Assembly: GCF_003336805.1 (NCBI RefSeq)
Contig: NZ_QFWJ01000001.1
Coordinates: 62,001 to 126,000, forward strand
Reading direction: 5' to 3'
DNA length: 64,000 nt
DNA from: Marinospirillum perlucidum
GTDB taxonomy: Bacteria > Pseudomonadota > Gammaproteobacteria > Pseudomonadales > Halomonadaceae
Positions within the stretch are counted from its first letter, which is position 1. Every line of letters begins with the position of its first letter. Shown in pieces: positions 33,281-41,157 of the stretch. Under the pieces are notes generated by a model. It saw nothing but the letters and a program-made list of their open reading frames with translations. It was not told the origin of the DNA and made no database searches. Made by a program: the position numbers and the translations under genes.

Positions 33281-34042
33281 ATGAGCAGAAAACTTCACCA
33301 GGTCGTTAATCCCATCAAACAGCAACTGGCGAGCAGTCAACGCCTGCGTCTGCCTGTTTCGCGTCAGGGCGAACTCTCCGCGCTCCTTCAGGTGCAGCTT
33401 CAACGCGGTGAGGCTTTGCTGGTACAGACCTTCTATGATTTTCTGGATCAGATCGGGCAGGTGAATCCAGAGGTGCAGCTTAAAGCCTGGCAGGAGATCC
33501 TTGCCAGCGGTAAACACCTCCTGGATCTTTCGCAACGCACGGGGTTAATCCAGTGGTTCGAGCATCCGCTAGACCCCATCCCCGAAAAAGCGGCTTATAA
33601 AAGCTGGTGCCTGCTGTTATTTCATTTGTATCAAAACCCGGATAGCGCAGCCTGGAAAGCAGCGACCGAGGGCTTTTACCGCCACTATTTTGCAGGGCTC
33701 TTCCCCAGCCAGCCTGTGCAAAAGACTTCCAGCCTGGATGACCTGAAAAAACAAGTCGCACGCCTGCTGCGCCAACGCTGGGGGCGAGGGGTCGAGCTTA
33801 AAGAGTCCTTCAAGGAAGAAGCTGACAAGGTAGCGTTTAGTTTAAGGTTTAAAACTCAGCACCATGCCTGGCAAACCCTGCTGACTCTGGAAGGTCGTCG
33901 CCTCAAACCGGTTCGCCTGCAAGCTTACAAGGAGCTCCTTGAGCAACTCCAGGCAGGCAAGGACCCCTCTGCCAAGGCGACTCCTCTGACACCGGTTGCC
34001 CCTAAAAGGAGGCATGTGTGGTGGTATCAGCAGCCGGAATGA
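33281..34042 (+). CDS. Unknown protein (253 aa)
   Basis: A soluble, helix-rich, basic protein (LSRKLHQVVNPIKQQL-like N-terminus; C-terminal PKRRHVWWYQQPE). No signal peptide, membrane helix or catalytic motif is visible. It is the last gene before the right 26-bp repeat, so probably part of the island. There is no good ribosome-binding site before the ATG at 33281. Confidence 0.65.
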   Translation: MSRKLHQVVNPIKQQLASSQRLRLPVSRQGELSALLQVQLQRGEALLVQTFYDFLDQIGQVNPEVQLKAWQEILASGKHLLDLSQRTGLIQWFEHPLDPIPEKAAYKSWCLLLFHLYQNPDSAAWKAATEGFYRHYFAGLFPSQPVQKTSSLDDLKKQVARLLRQRWGRGVELKESFKEEADKVAFSLRFKTQHHAWQTLLTLEGRRLKPVRLQAYKELLEQLQAGKDPSAKATPLTPVAPKRRHVWWYQQPE

Positions 34043-34181
34043 CCCGCTTGGAAACCCCAGATCCAGCTACAACTGATAAAAACGCAGCATCAGGTGCATC
34101 CAGCGATCATTCAATTCTTTGGCGGTTTGTAGTAGGCCAGGTTGAGGCCTTGCGTTAAGCGGAGTAATTATCTTGCCTCGT

Positions 34182-34207
34182 CAGCCTTCGGGCTGGCTTT
34201 TTTCGTT
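34182..34207. repeat. Right copy of the 26-bp direct repeat (possible attR), terminator-like
   Basis: Identical to 14721-14746. With the preceding GT it also forms a stem (CAGCC, TTCG loop, GGCTG) plus T6, so it may act as a terminator for the 253-aa gene. Core genes resume beyond it. Confidence 0.55.
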
Positions 34208-34230
34208 CTGGCCTCTTCTTTTAAGCGCCC

Positions 34231-34566
34231 TTATTTCTCTTGCAGTAACTCATAAGGCCTTCTTGCTGCTTCCATCACCTCGCCTAGAGAAAAAGCGCGG
34301 ATAAATTGCGAGAAGAGCTGGCCTGCAAACCTGAGTTCAACCACCGGTAGTGAGAAGATGCTGTTGCTGGCACATAGCTGCAGGCTGGCACCCTGGCAGT
34401 CAAGGTAGGCAAGGGTCATGGCCGGGAACTCCTGCTTAAAGCTTGCTGCCAGTCGAGGTTTGATGGCCTGGCAGACACCACAGTTTTTGCCGCCATAGAG
34501 TACCAAGAGGGCAGGCTCTTCTGTCAGCAGGCGTTGGTAATCTTCCCGTGTGGTGATTTCCAGCAT
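34231..34566 (-). CDS. Thioredoxin-like protein
   Basis: The 111-residue protein has a thioredoxin fold with active-site CGVC (about 29-32, in GGKNCGVCQAIKP) and the cis-proline in FSLPVVEL. The C-terminus has the usual final helix. It should catalyse thiol-disulfide exchange in the cytoplasm; no signal peptide is present. It is close in length to thioredoxin (about 108) but the active site differs from CGPC. A MITE lies immediately upstream and may carry its promoter. Confidence 0.85.
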   Translation of the reverse strand: MLEITTREDYQRLLTEEPALLVLYGGKNCGVCQAIKPRLAASFKQEFPAMTLAYLDCQGASLQLCASNSIFSLPVVELRFAGQLFSQFIRAFSLGEVMEAARRPYELLQEK

Positions 34567-34579
34567 TTCGCGTTTCTTC

Positions 34580-34777
34580 CTAGGAAACCTCTGATTAACT
34601 ACTGTGCTTGGTGATGCTGCGTTGAAATTGACCTCAAAATGCTCATTTACTTTATGTAAACTCCGCTTTCTCGGCCAATTTCGCTGGTGACCTACACGGA
34701 TGTAGGAAGTGCTGGAATATATCAGGAATAAATTCAGCCCTGACCTGCGCTCGTGACGTTGATCAGAGGCTCCCTAG
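34580..34777. mobile_element. MITE-like element, copy 1
   Basis: Ends are inverted repeats CTAGGAAACCTCTGATTAA and, inverted, CTAGGGAGCCTCTGATCAA. The interior is closely related to 42884-43031 (shared GCTGCGTTGAAATTGA and CTCATTTACT blocks) but has roughly 50 extra bases including a short hairpin. No transposase is encoded, so it would be moved in trans. Confidence 0.75.
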
Positions 34778-34827
34778 CTTGATTAGGAGGATTGTATTTT
34801 AGTGAGGTTGACCTCCTGTGTCAGCTT

Positions 34828-35802
34828 TTATCTGTCCCTGGGCGGTAGGGGGATCTTGTGTGGCCAGTCGTCGGGTACCAGAAAGCATCTGAGCCAGCCT
34901 TGATCCGCTTGCCTGATAGCCAGGAGCAGTGGTTGCTTTTCTTCCCTTATCTGCTGTTGCAGCTGTTTTTCCAGTTCTTGCAGAGGGATTAAATATTCAT
35001 CACTGGGCGTCGCCAGCCAGTGGGGTTTTTGCAGGCGCTGGCCACGACTTCGGGGGTCTAGTTCTGCAAGCAAGTCTGCTAGCTGGTGGTGGTAAAGCCA
35101 GAGGCCTTGTTGGTGATCCAGGTTGCTGCCCTGAGGCGAGGGCAGGTGTTCCTGCCAGGGATAGAAAAGATAGCCGGGCAGGGCCAGATATTTTTCCACC
35201 GGCTCTTGGGGTGTCCATTGCAGCTCCTTCGGGCAGATGGCTTGAAGGGCCTCACGTGCCAAGGGGTGGTCACTCAAGGGCAGCTGGTGTTTGAGGGTGT
35301 GGCTGGCCTTATGGGCGAGGCTATCCATCCCGCCAGGTCCGATCCAGCGGCTGGCGGATGTCGCCTTGCCTGGCCCCAGGGGCAAACCCAGATAGAACTT
35401 GACGGCCACTTCCAGATGGTAAAGGCGGTGGGTTTGACGATCGGCAAAGACCAGATCCAGCTCGCCCAGGGTACGTTTGTTATGCCGGATTGGTAGGTTG
35501 TGTGCCAGCAACTCCACACCGGGCGAGGTTTGCAGTAAAAATTTCCAAAGGGCTTCATGGTAAGCACCCAAACGTGGACGGCTGAGTTGCCGGATCTTGG
35601 CTTCCAGAGCCTCTGGGTGTTGATCCAGCTGCTGAAGCCAGTCTTGCAGGCTGGTCTTCTCCCATCCTAGCAAGTCAGGCAGGGGCTTTTGCGGCCAGGG
35701 ACTGGTGATTAGATCCGGCGTGGTCAGAATCCAGGCCAGGTCTCTAACCAGCGGGTGCTGATAGTCTTCCCAGAAGAAAACTTTTGGCTTAGGCATGATC
35801 AA
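34828..35802 (-). CDS. DUF1853 family protein (PD-(D/E)XK nuclease-like)
   Basis: The 324-residue protein matches DUF1853: N-terminal HPLVRDLAWIL, then RLGAYHEALWKFLL, the core ELDLVFADRQT and LEVAVKFYL (E-x-K type, about 137-145) and KASHTLKHQLPL. The spaced D and ExK residues resemble a PD-(D/E)XK nuclease fold, but no activity is established for the family to my knowledge. It is a single gene upstream of the MITE. Confidence 0.82.
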   Translation of the reverse strand: MIMPKPKVFFWEDYQHPLVRDLAWILTTPDLITSPWPQKPLPDLLGWEKTSLQDWLQQLDQHPEALEAKIRQLSRPRLGAYHEALWKFLLQTSPGVELLAHNLPIRHNKRTLGELDLVFADRQTHRLYHLEVAVKFYLGLPLGPGKATSASRWIGPGGMDSLAHKASHTLKHQLPLSDHPLAREALQAICPKELQWTPQEPVEKYLALPGYLFYPWQEHLPSPQGSNLDHQQGLWLYHHQLADLLAELDPRSRGQRLQKPHWLATPSDEYLIPLQELEKQLQQQIREEKQPLLLAIRQADQGWLRCFLVPDDWPHKIPLPPRDR

Positions 35803-35893
35803 ACCTCAACTGATCTACGGGCTGGCAAACCCTCCTGCCTTGCAGGTGGGCTATGATAAAATGCGCGCTTTGATTGCATTTCGAGGTTAAGCC

Positions 35894-36103
35894 ATGCTGG
35901 TTTCCGAAGCCAAGAAAGAGGCCATTTTTCAGGAGTTGAGTAAAACTCACGATCTGGATAGCAAGGCCACCATCTTTCGTATTGAAATGGTTCATGGCAA
36001 CTGCACCATGCTGTGTCCGGGTGGCGTGCCGATACAAAAAGCCGTGGTCAGTGCCCTGAGTCGCTTTGGCGAAGAAAGAGTACTGCGCATCGAGCCTCAG
36101 TGA
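35894..36103 (+). CDS. Small conserved hypothetical protein
   Basis: 69 residues; a helical N-terminus (VSEAKKEAIFQELSKTHDL), then IFRIEMVHGNCTMLCPGGVP with two cysteines, and a C-terminal helix. A plausible promoter with TATGAT lies shortly upstream (35850-35860). Its end overlaps the trmJ end by 7 bp on the opposite strand. Family and function not recognised. Confidence 0.65.
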   Translation: MLVSEAKKEAIFQELSKTHDLDSKATIFRIEMVHGNCTMLCPGGVPIQKAVVSALSRFGEERVLRIEPQ

Positions 36104-36861
36104 GAGTCTGCCGGCGGTTTGTCTTCTGCTTCTCTGGCCTGTTGGGCCCGGCCCAGTTTTTCCATCCGACTGATCATGCTGCGCAGTAATCCCAGTTCCT
36201 GAATATCCGGACGGGCACGACGAAAGAGGGTGCTGAGCCGATCCAGGGATTTATGCGAAGCCCCTCTTAACATGCCGCTGGCTTCCAGAGCTTTTTCCAG
36301 ATGCCCTTCAAAGCCTCTCAAGGCTTCCAGAGTGGGGTAGTCGCGCTGTTCAGCGGCAGCTTGGGGCTGGGTGGTCTGGCTGGCCGTAAAAACTTCATAA
36401 CAAAGCAGCTGAACGGCCTGGGCCAAATTGAGGATGGAGTAGTCAGGATTGCCGGGAATGCTCACCTGGTGGGTGCAGGAAGCCATTTCCTCGTTATGCA
36501 GGCCGGTGCGCTCGCGCCCAAACACCAGAGCGACTTCACCCTGCAGACTTGCCTTGCAGACCTCTTCACCCAGCTGTCGGGGCGTGACTTCCGTAAGTAG
36601 CTGGTTGCGCAGGCGCGCGCTGGCACCGATGACCATAGAACAGTCCTTGACGGCGTCATCCAGTTGCTCGCAGATGACTGCATTATCCAACAGGTCACTG
36701 GCTCCAGCTGCCATGCGGGTGGCTTCGGGGTCGGGGTAGCTGACCGGATTGACCAGATAGAGGCGTTCGACCCCCATGGTTTTCATGGCGCGGGCGGCAG
36801 AGCCGATATTGCCGGGATGAAAGGTCTGAACGAGAACGACGCGTAGCTTGGGAAACATCAA
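36097..36861 (-). CDS. trmJ: tRNA (Cm32/Um32) methyltransferase TrmJ
   Basis: This 254-residue SPOUT methyltransferase shows the TrmJ signatures: RVVLVQTFHPGNIGSAARAM at the N-terminus, VALVFGRERTGLHNEE (about 117-132) and IPGNPDYSILNLAQAVQLLC forming the trefoil knot and SAM site. TrmJ 2'-O-methylates residue 32 in the anticodon loop of several tRNAs. The C-terminal extension (after about 165) is the usual TrmJ dimer or RNA-binding region. Start could be M1 or M2. Confidence 0.94.
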   Translation of the reverse strand: MMFPKLRVVLVQTFHPGNIGSAARAMKTMGVERLYLVNPVSYPDPEATRMAAGASDLLDNAVICEQLDDAVKDCSMVIGASARLRNQLLTEVTPRQLGEEVCKASLQGEVALVFGRERTGLHNEEMASCTHQVSIPGNPDYSILNLAQAVQLLCYEVFTASQTTQPQAAAEQRDYPTLEALRGFEGHLEKALEASGMLRGASHKSLDRLSTLFRRARPDIQELGLLRSMISRMEKLGRAQQAREAEDKPPADSH

Positions 36862-36911
36862 GGGGTATCACTTCCTAAAACAGTCGGGAAAGCTGCGGAT
36901 TCTACCAGCAT

Positions 36912-38948
36912 TTAGCCTTCGGGTTGGCGATTGTCGCCCTGTGCCAGTTGCAGCTGCTGGCGTTGCTGCTGTAGACGCCAGGCATAGACTTCACGAAAGG
37001 CCAGAATGCTTTTGACATAATTACGGGTTTCAGCATAGGTGATTTGCTCCACCCAGCGCGGGCTGGTGGTTTCACCCAGTTGTTGCTGCCAGAGGTTGGT
37101 GCGGGCCGGGCCTGCATTATAGGCCGCAGCCGCCAGGATAGGATTGTTCTCGTAGCGTTGCATCAACTGGCCCAGGTAGCTGATCCCCACGGGCAGGTTG
37201 TATTCCGGTCTCAAGAGGTCGCGTTCGGGTTGCAAGGGCAGCTGCAGTTGGCGTGATACCTGGGCACCGGTTTGTGGCATCACCTGCATCAGGCCTAAAG
37301 CACCTACGGCAGAGCGGGCCTGGGGATTGAACAGGCTTTCCTTGCGGATTAAAGCCAGGACCAGCGCCAGATCCAGTTCGGCCTCCTCGGCCAGTGGCTG
37401 AATCTGCTCCAGGTGGGCCAGCGGGAAGCGCAACTCCAGGGCATCGTCATCACCGGCTCGATGGACGGCATCGACACTGCGATCATGCCAGCCCCAGTGG
37501 CGGGCCAACCAGGCTGCCTGACGCCAACTGGTCGCATCGGCATCCCTGAGGGTGAAGTGCCATTCACGGCGGGCTTCTTCGATATAACCGGTCAGGTACA
37601 GTTCTCCGGCACGCTGGATACCCGGGCGGTCGGTGAGTTCCTGCATGGAGGCGGCGATCAGGGGGAGCGGCCGGGCATTCATTTGCGGTGGCTGCCCCAG
37701 CTCTTTGGCTGCCAAAAAGCCGTAGTAGCTGCGTACTTGAGCCAGTTGCCCGAGAAGATTTCTGGCGCGGAGGTTGTGGCCGTTTTCCAGAAGCGCGCGA
37801 CCCAGCCAGTAGCGCCATTCATTGTCTTCCTGTAAAGCCGGTGGCAGGGCTTCTATCGCGGCAACCAGCGGAGCCCAGTTCCCCAGACGAACCAGGGTAC
37901 GGGCATACCATTCACGCCCGCGACTGGAGCGATGCTCTACCGGCAGGCGTTGAAACAATTCCAGGGTGTTGGCATCCAGATCCCAGGCCGAACGTACGGC
38001 TCTTTCTTCCTGGATGGCATAAACCAGCTCCTGGGACAGCATCTCCTGTTGATAAAGACGCTGGGCCAGGTTTTCAGCCTTACGCGGTTGGCGGCTGGCC
38101 AGACGCAGGAGTAGGTCGTTTAGCAGTTCTTCCCGGAGATAATCCGGTGCCGGGGGTAGCTGGATGCGTTCTTCAGCCAGAGCGGTCAGGCGGTAATCGG
38201 GGTTAAGCCGCCCGCGTCGCCAGAAATCCAGAAAGTTGCGTTGGTGATCTGCAAGCTGGTGGCGCAGCGACCAAGCCTGACGGGAATTTTTGGCCCGCAT
38301 CAGCGTTAGAGCAGCCTGCCAGTAATCCTCTTCAGTCAGAAAACCCAGCAGCTGCAGTTGCTCGACCAGCGGGGCACAGGCTGCAGGCAGGGGCTGATGT
38401 TGCCGCCAGAACTCGGCTGCTGCTTCCAGCCAGCTCAGGCTCTGGCCTTGCTGGTCGGCCTGGGCGCGGAGTCGGTAGCATTCCAGACGCGCCTGGGTTT
38501 GAGGCTGCTGGCCTGCATACTGGTAAAACGCTTCCCAGGCTTCCTGGCTGCCCAGGTATTCCAGCCATTCAGTTTCCAGCTGGTTTTGGAAGGCCGTGTC
38601 AGGGTGATGTTTCAGAAAGGCGGTCAGGGCTTGTTCGTCGACCTGGCCATAGGCAACCTGATTGCGGAAAAGCTGGTATTCCAGATAGGGCGTTAAAGGG
38701 TAGTTGTTCAGGCGTACCAGAGTGTCGCTTAACTCGGGTAATTGACCGCGTTTAAGCTGCTCGTAGGTGTCGGAGAAGAGCTGACGTTTTTCAGCCAGGG
38801 ACATCTCGCTTGAAAGAGGTTGGCCGAAAAAGGCCGAGGAAGTGGAAATGCAGGAAAAGAATAACAGAAGAAGAACCAGAAACAGGCGGCTTTTCCGGAG
38901 CAGGTGGGACAAGAATGCAAATGATGGAAAGCGGTCCTGGGTTGCCAT
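36912..38948 (-). CDS. slt: Soluble lytic murein transglycosylase Slt
   Basis: A 678-residue periplasmic enzyme. A hydrophobic N-terminal signal region (about 20-39) is followed by a long helical superhelix domain of about 450 residues and a C-terminal lysozyme-like SLT domain. The catalytic glutamate is in ALIRKESLFNP (about residue 530), with SAVGALGLMQVMP and AAAAYNAGPART following. It cleaves peptidoglycan glycan strands with 1,6-anhydro product formation, like E. coli Slt70, slightly longer than its 645 residues. It is separated from trmJ by 50 bp on the same strand. Confidence 0.94.
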   Translation of the reverse strand: MATQDRFPSFAFLSHLLRKSRLFLVLLLLFFSCISTSSAFFGQPLSSEMSLAEKRQLFSDTYEQLKRGQLPELSDTLVRLNNYPLTPYLEYQLFRNQVAYGQVDEQALTAFLKHHPDTAFQNQLETEWLEYLGSQEAWEAFYQYAGQQPQTQARLECYRLRAQADQQGQSLSWLEAAAEFWRQHQPLPAACAPLVEQLQLLGFLTEEDYWQAALTLMRAKNSRQAWSLRHQLADHQRNFLDFWRRGRLNPDYRLTALAEERIQLPPAPDYLREELLNDLLLRLASRQPRKAENLAQRLYQQEMLSQELVYAIQEERAVRSAWDLDANTLELFQRLPVEHRSSRGREWYARTLVRLGNWAPLVAAIEALPPALQEDNEWRYWLGRALLENGHNLRARNLLGQLAQVRSYYGFLAAKELGQPPQMNARPLPLIAASMQELTDRPGIQRAGELYLTGYIEEARREWHFTLRDADATSWRQAAWLARHWGWHDRSVDAVHRAGDDDALELRFPLAHLEQIQPLAEEAELDLALVLALIRKESLFNPQARSAVGALGLMQVMPQTGAQVSRQLQLPLQPERDLLRPEYNLPVGISYLGQLMQRYENNPILAAAAYNAGPARTNLWQQQLGETTSPRWVEQITYAETRNYVKSILAFREVYAWRLQQQRQQLQLAQGDNRQPEG

Positions 38949-39072
38949 AGGCTACTTCTCTGGGGATCAAGCGGATGCCCTGAATCTTAGCGAAACCCGG
39001 GCGACAAGAGAAGAGAAAACTGCCTGCAGATTTTGATTGGATGTCTGCAGGCAGTCAGCCGCTAGCGGTTTC

Positions 39073-40254
39073 TTAGATGAGTTCGATAGCAACAGCTGTT
39101 GCTTCACCGCCACCGATACACAGGCTGGCAATCCCCTTCTTCTTGCCTTCCTGCTGGAGGGCATGCATCAGGGTGACCAGAATGCGTGAGCCGGTGGAGC
39201 CGATGGGGTGGCCCTGGGCACAGGCGCCGCCGTAGATGTTGGTCTTCTCGTGGGGAATGCCCAGACCATCCATCGCCAGCAGGGTTACCACGGCAAAGGC
39301 TTCGTTGATTTCAAACAGATCCACTTCATCCAGGGACCAGCCGGCTTTCTCCAGTACCTTCTCAATGGAGCCGATGGGCGCCAGGGTGAATTCGCTGGGT
39401 TCACGCGAGTTGGTGGCGTGAGCCGCAATACGGGCCATGGGCTTGAGTCCGCGCTTTTGGGCTTCGGATTCACGCATCAACACCAGGGCTGAAGCACCAT
39501 CAGAGATGGAGCTGGAGTTGGCGGCGGTGATGGTGCCGTCTTTTTTGAAGGCCGGGCGCAGTGAAGGAATCTTGTCGATATTGGCCTGATGAGGCTGTTC
39601 GTCATCTTCAATGGTGACTTCGCCCTTGCGGGTTTTCACCGTGACTGCTGCAGTTTCGGCCTTGAGTTTGCCCTGTTCGATCGCGGTCATGGCCCGCTTC
39701 AGGGAGCTGATGGCAAAGTTGTCGAGAGATTCGCGAGAATAGCCGCGATCGTCGGCGATTTCCTGAGCAAATACGCCCATGAGTTTGCCGGTGCGGGCAT
39801 CTTCCAGGCCATCCATGAACATGTGATCCTTGACCTCACCGTGACCCAGGCGATAACCGGAGCGAGCCTTGGTCAGCAGGTGAGGAGCATTGGACATGCT
39901 TTCCATGCCGCCGGCGACCATGATGTCGTTGGTGCCAGCCTTGATCAGGTCATGAGCCAGCATCACGGCTTTCATGCCCGAGCCACAGAGCTTGTTTACA
40001 GTGGTGGCACCGGTGGCGACGGGAATGCCGGCATTCATCATGGCCTGGCGAGCAGGGCCTTGTTTGACACCGGCAGGCAGCACACAACCCATAATCACTT
40101 CCTGGACATCGGTCGGCTGCAAGCCAGCACGCTGGATCGCGTCAGCAATGGCAATGCCACCCAGTTCGGGAGCGGTCAGACTGGAAAGAGCACCCTGCAA
40201 ACCACCCATGGCGGTACGTGCACCGGAAACCAGTACAATTGGATCTTGCTGCAT
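39073..40254 (-). CDS. Acetyl-CoA C-acyltransferase (thiolase)
   Basis: From the ATG at 40254 (GAGG site 8 bases before) the enzyme has 393 residues, the standard thiolase length. Catalytic residues are Cys about 90 (NKLCGSGMKAV), His in GGACAQGHPIGSTGSR and Cys in SLCIGGGEATA. It cleaves 3-ketoacyl-CoA or condenses two acetyl-CoA in the cytoplasm. It is divergent from the TetR gene, and a TetR-type operator occupies the intergenic region, so it probably belongs to the same acyl-CoA catabolic regulon as the genes at 41-45 kb. Confidence 0.92.
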   Translation of the reverse strand: MQQDPIVLVSGARTAMGGLQGALSSLTAPELGGIAIADAIQRAGLQPTDVQEVIMGCVLPAGVKQGPARQAMMNAGIPVATGATTVNKLCGSGMKAVMLAHDLIKAGTNDIMVAGGMESMSNAPHLLTKARSGYRLGHGEVKDHMFMDGLEDARTGKLMGVFAQEIADDRGYSRESLDNFAISSLKRAMTAIEQGKLKAETAAVTVKTRKGEVTIEDDEQPHQANIDKIPSLRPAFKKDGTITAANSSSISDGASALVLMRESEAQKRGLKPMARIAAHATNSREPSEFTLAPIGSIEKVLEKAGWSLDEVDLFEINEAFAVVTLLAMDGLGIPHEKTNIYGGACAQGHPIGSTGSRILVTLMHALQQEGKKKGIASLCIGGGEATAVAIELI

Positions 40255-40352
40255 GGAAATACCTCGTTGGTTCTTGATGGTTGTTCTTCTATAGAGTGCC
40301 GCTTGACCTGGTCCTTGGCTAGGGGTAGTTTGTGACCCGCAAGTCATAACCA

Positions 40353-40366
40353 AGCAAGCGCTAGTT
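40353..40366. promoter_or_regulatory. Candidate TetR operator, site 1
   Basis: AGCAAGCGCTAGTT, an imperfect palindrome centred on AAGCGCT, lies between the divergent thiolase and tetR genes. A closely related site follows tetR. Confidence 0.55.
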
Positions 40367-40373
40367 AACCAAT

Positions 40374-40976
40374 ATGAAGTTAAACAAGAATTCCAAGAGA
40401 CGCAAGGAACTGGTCGCCGTGGCCGCGAGACTCTTTTGTGATCAGGGCTATGAGTCGACCACAGTACGTATGCTGGCCGATGCCATGGGGATCAAATCCG
40501 GCAGCCTGTTTCATCATTTTCAGGACAAGCAGGAAATCCTCTTTTCGGTGATCGAGTCGGGCATGGAGCATGCCATGCAGATTGCTGAAACAGCCCTGAA
40601 AAAAGCTACTTCTCCGCGTGAGCAACTCTGGTTACTGGCCCGTGCTCATCTTTCCACTCTGCTGGAAGACAAGGATGCCCACGTGGTTGCTATCTATGAA
40701 TGGCGGAGTCTGACCGAGGCCTCGCGCCAGGAATTGGTAAAACTTCGCGATGCTTATGAAAGCCATTGGACAGCGACCCTGCAGGCCTGTCATCAGGCCG
40801 GATTGCTGTCGGGAGACCTGGGTCTGCAGCGGCGTCTGGCATTGGGAGCGCTCAACTGGACGGTACAGTGGTACCAACCAGGGGGTGGCCTGCATCCGGA
40901 TGATCTGGCCGATGAGGTAGTGGCTATGGTTTTACGAGAGAAGGCTTGCGGGATGCCAGCGAGTGAAGTAGGCTAA
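40374..40976 (+). CDS. TetR-family transcriptional regulator
   Basis: The 200-residue protein has a TetR helix-turn-helix at about 9-55 (ELVAVAARLFCDQGYESTTV, then MLADAMGIKSGSLFHHFQDK) and an all-helical ligand domain. Such regulators near thiolase and acyl-CoA dehydrogenase genes usually respond to acyl-CoA. Its position between two palindromic sites, one facing the thiolase gene and one facing the acyl-CoA synthetase gene, supports autoregulation and control of both neighbours. There is no clear ribosome-binding site before the ATG. Confidence 0.9.
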   Translation: MKLNKNSKRRKELVAVAARLFCDQGYESTTVRMLADAMGIKSGSLFHHFQDKQEILFSVIESGMEHAMQIAETALKKATSPREQLWLLARAHLSTLLEDKDAHVVAIYEWRSLTEASRQELVKLRDAYESHWTATLQACHQAGLLSGDLGLQRRLALGALNWTVQWYQPGGGLHPDDLADEVVAMVLREKACGMPASEVG

Positions 40977-40981
40977 TTAAA

Positions 40982-40995
40982 ACCAAGCGCTTGCT
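40982..40995. promoter_or_regulatory. Candidate TetR operator, site 2
   Basis: ACCAAGCGCTTGCT contains the perfect palindrome CAAGCGCTTG. It lies upstream of the acyl-CoA synthetase gene and shares the core with site 1. Confidence 0.6.
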
Positions 40996-41157
40996 CGGCT
41001 TGTGGTTTTGTTTTTCATAAAACGGCAGGCCGCTGGCGGCTCAGGCAACAGAAAAGAATAAAAGCAAGGTGACCCAGGGTCGCCTTTATTTGGATTTACA
41101 AGTTGACGTTTACGTCAAGGTTATACAAAAACAACAAGCGATGACCGGAGGTATCAA

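Noticed and set aside
32041-34180. Further tRNA gene next to copy 2
   Set aside because: I looked for T-loop motifs (GTTCRA) and cloverleaf pairing in 32034-32126 and 33147-33280 and found none.
39589-40335. 248-codon frame opposite the thiolase
   Set aside because: Antisense to a complete thiolase with all catalytic residues.
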